In this document: one piece after another, positions 31,578 through 32,314 of the stretch
Layout of the letters: each line of letters begins with the position of its first letter
Numbering within the stretch: the stretch's first letter is position 1
DNA from: Leptofilum sp050292445
GTDB lineage: Bacteria; Chloroflexota; Anaerolineae; Promineifilales; Promineifilaceae
Assembly: GCA_050292445.1 (NCBI GenBank)
Contig: JBNKLQ010000035.1
Span: 1 to 32,314 of the forward strand
Direction: 5' to 3'
DNA length: 32,314 nt
Position numbers and translations under genes: made by a program
Notes under the pieces: generated by a model
Told to the model about the DNA's origin: nothing
The model's input: the letters and a program-made list of their open reading frames with translations, nothing else
The model's database searches: none

Positions 31578-31665
31578 GGCCATTTCCACCCTCACCCCTC
31601 ATGAATCGCCCACACAACTAAACTTTGCCCGCTGGGCATCATCAACATCTACCCACGTAAGGGCG
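31578..31665 (+). repeat. intergenic repeat, copy B
   Basis: Second, diverged copy of the ~85-bp repeat (see copy A, 31406-31490). Its 3' end runs directly into the REP-like palindrome before the transposase gene. Confidence 0.75.
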
Positions 31666-31681
31666 ACCCGCCGGGTCCCCC
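31661..31681. repeat. REP-like palindrome upstream of the transposase
   Basis: GGGCGACCC (31661-31669), loop GCC, then GGGTCCCCC (31673-31681): a 9-bp stem with one mismatch. Its core is the same as the perfect palindrome inside the transposase gene at 32031-32053, so it is a likely target or origin of the enzyme. Confidence 0.7.
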
Positions 31682-31742
31682 CTACGGTGGGGTGATGATA
31701 CTATATGGGCAAACAGTTGGGCCTCGCTAATTTGGAGGAAAC

Positions 31743-32282
31743 GTGCCATACGATCCCTATAAACATCATCGCCAATCCGCTCGGCTAAAAGGGTATGATT
31801 ACACCCAGGCTGGCGCTTATTTTGTGACTGTCTGCACCTATAAACGACAGCCTTTGTTTGGCAAAATTGTCAATGGCCACATGCAGCTTTCTTTGCTGGG
31901 GCAGTTAGTCTACGCAGAATGGCAGAAAACGGCCGTTGTGCGGCCCAACGTTTATTTAGATGCCTTTGTGGTGATGCCCAATCATCTGCATGGCATCATT
32001 GTAATCTTCTTGAATGAGACAACCCATGTAGGGGCGACCCGGCGGGTCGCCCCCACGACATTACAAAAAGGATCGTTGGGCACAATTGTGGGGCAGTTCA
32101 AATCAAAGGTAACCAAACGGTATCGTCGCTTCGCCAAGAGCAGCGACAACCCCATCTGGCAGCGCAATTATTACGAGCAAATCATCCGCAACGAACGCCA
32201 TTTAACGGCCGTTCAACAATACATCCACAACAACCCCGCCAACTGGACAGATGATGATTATTTTTTGGCGAGCGGGAATTAA
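31743..32282 (+). CDS. REP-associated tyrosine transposase (RAYT, Y1/IS200-like HUH)
   Basis: The 179-residue protein nicks single-stranded DNA through a tyrosine. AGAYFVTVCTYKRQPLFGKI is the first strand; VVMPNHLHGIIV carries the metal-binding His-x-His (HLH). The C-terminal GTIVGQFKSKVTKRYRR and NPIWQRNYYEQIIRNERHL hold the likely catalytic Tyr. The order matches REP-associated TnpA proteins, normally single copy and not self-mobile. The residues VGATRRVAP (about 97-105) are encoded by a REP palindrome lying inside the gene. The start is GTG 31743, with GGAGG at 31734-31738 only 4 nt upstream. The length is complete. Confidence 0.9.
   Translation: MPYDPYKHHRQSARLKGYDYTQAGAYFVTVCTYKRQPLFGKIVNGHMQLSLLGQLVYAEWQKTAVVRPNVYLDAFVVMPNHLHGIIVIFLNETTHVGATRRVAPTTLQKGSLGTIVGQFKSKVTKRYRRFAKSSDNPIWQRNYYEQIIRNERHLTAVQQYIHNNPANWTDDDYFLASGN
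32031..32053. repeat. perfect REP palindrome inside the transposase gene
   Basis: GGGGCGACCC (32031-32040), 3-nt loop GGC, GGGTCGCCCC (32044-32053): a perfect 10-bp stem within the reading frame. It keeps the frame open and encodes G-A-T-R-R-V-A-P. Confidence 0.9.
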
Positions 32283-32314
32283 ACGGCCGTATGCCCACAA
32301 AATCCACCGGTAAG

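Larger units (their letters stand above)
231..32290. repeat. dispersed hyper-abundant palindromic octamer ACGGCCGT
   Basis: By eye I find about 52 exact copies, starting at 231, 1317, 1403, 1839, 2307, 2562, 3037, 3487, 3731, 4099, 4196, 4698, 5058, 5298, 6454, 8748, 9635, 9645, 11659, 11859, 12313, 12848, 13926, 14613, 14943, 17270, 17801, 18215, 18418, 19857, 20289, 20699, 22500, 23413, 23540, 23696, 23819, 24566, 24860, 25064, 25514, 26204, 26395, 26923, 28404, 28470, 29510, 29584, 30658, 31929, 32205 and 32283. Many are extended to AACGGCCGTT. Copies occur in genes of both strands and in spacers. In genes they read mostly as T-A-V or N-G-R. One-base variants (TCGGCCGT, GCGGCCGT) are also frequent. 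Confidence 0.95.

Noticed and set aside
31384..31742. CRISPR array or tRNA in the repeat-bearing spacer
   Set aside because: Only two diverged ~85-bp copies, no regular repeat-spacer pattern and no cloverleaf; repeats fit a REP-linked element instead.
32291..32314. Start of another gene at ATG 32291
   Set aside because: Only eight codons are visible before the window ends and there is no ribosome site in the sequence before it.

Overview
The window is one contig segment of about 32 kb, roughly 54% GC, dense with genes and using the standard code. Gene content points to a Chloroflexota bacterium of the Anaerolineae type: S/T/P-rich linkers ahead of secreted domains, DUF-type multi-membrane proteins, an orphan MutL-family ATPase, a RodZ-like protein and a REP-associated transposase. 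This taxonomic call is an inference from gene families and style, not from a marker phylogeny. The most striking base-level property is the palindromic octamer ACGGCCGT, which I count by eye about 52 times, in genes and spacers alike, where under one copy is expected.

Layout. 1-6.1 kb (+): the end of an unknown gene, a membrane-anchored di-haem cytochrome c with its own terminator, an ECF sigma factor with a membrane anti-sigma-like partner, a small zinc-ribbon membrane protein, an ABC ATPase and permease, and a Nudix-like protein. 6.1-11.8 kb (-): rplI, rodZ-like, rimO, asnS and a flippase-like membrane protein, with a terminator hairpin directly in front of the rodZ start. 11.9-12.8 kb (+): a small operon of two membrane proteins and an HTH regulator, driven by a near-consensus promoter flanked by two copies of an 18-bp palindromic operator. 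12.9-15.8 kb (-): a PspA/IM30 membrane-stress gene followed by a TPR/zinc-ribbon membrane protein and a membrane coiled-coil protein. 16.0-18.4 kb (-): an unusual REC-kinase-REC-pseudokinase protein. 18.8-19.4 kb (-): a membrane protein ending in LPQTG, with its own terminator.

19.6-28.05 kb (-) is the best candidate for an undescribed system. It is a compact co-directional cluster with start/stop overlaps. In transcription order it encodes a small protein (possibly frameshifted at its 5' end), a protein with a TM helix at each end, a multi-TM protein, a 1052-residue protein with two zinc ribbons and sixteen spaced Trp motifs (mostly P-D/E-W-L) in a long acidic linker, a second multi-TM protein, a MutL-family ASKHA ATPase with no glutamate mutase nearby, and a barrel-sandwich-type protein. 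A TTTACA-17-TATACT promoter lies at its head.

28.2-32.3 kb: a lipoprotein and a GNAT acetyltransferase (+), a small hypothetical (-), a seven-haem cytochrome (+), then a 359-bp gene-free stretch with two copies of an ~85-bp repeat, a hairpin and a REP-like palindrome. It ends with a REP-associated tyrosine transposase that carries a REP palindrome inside its own reading frame.
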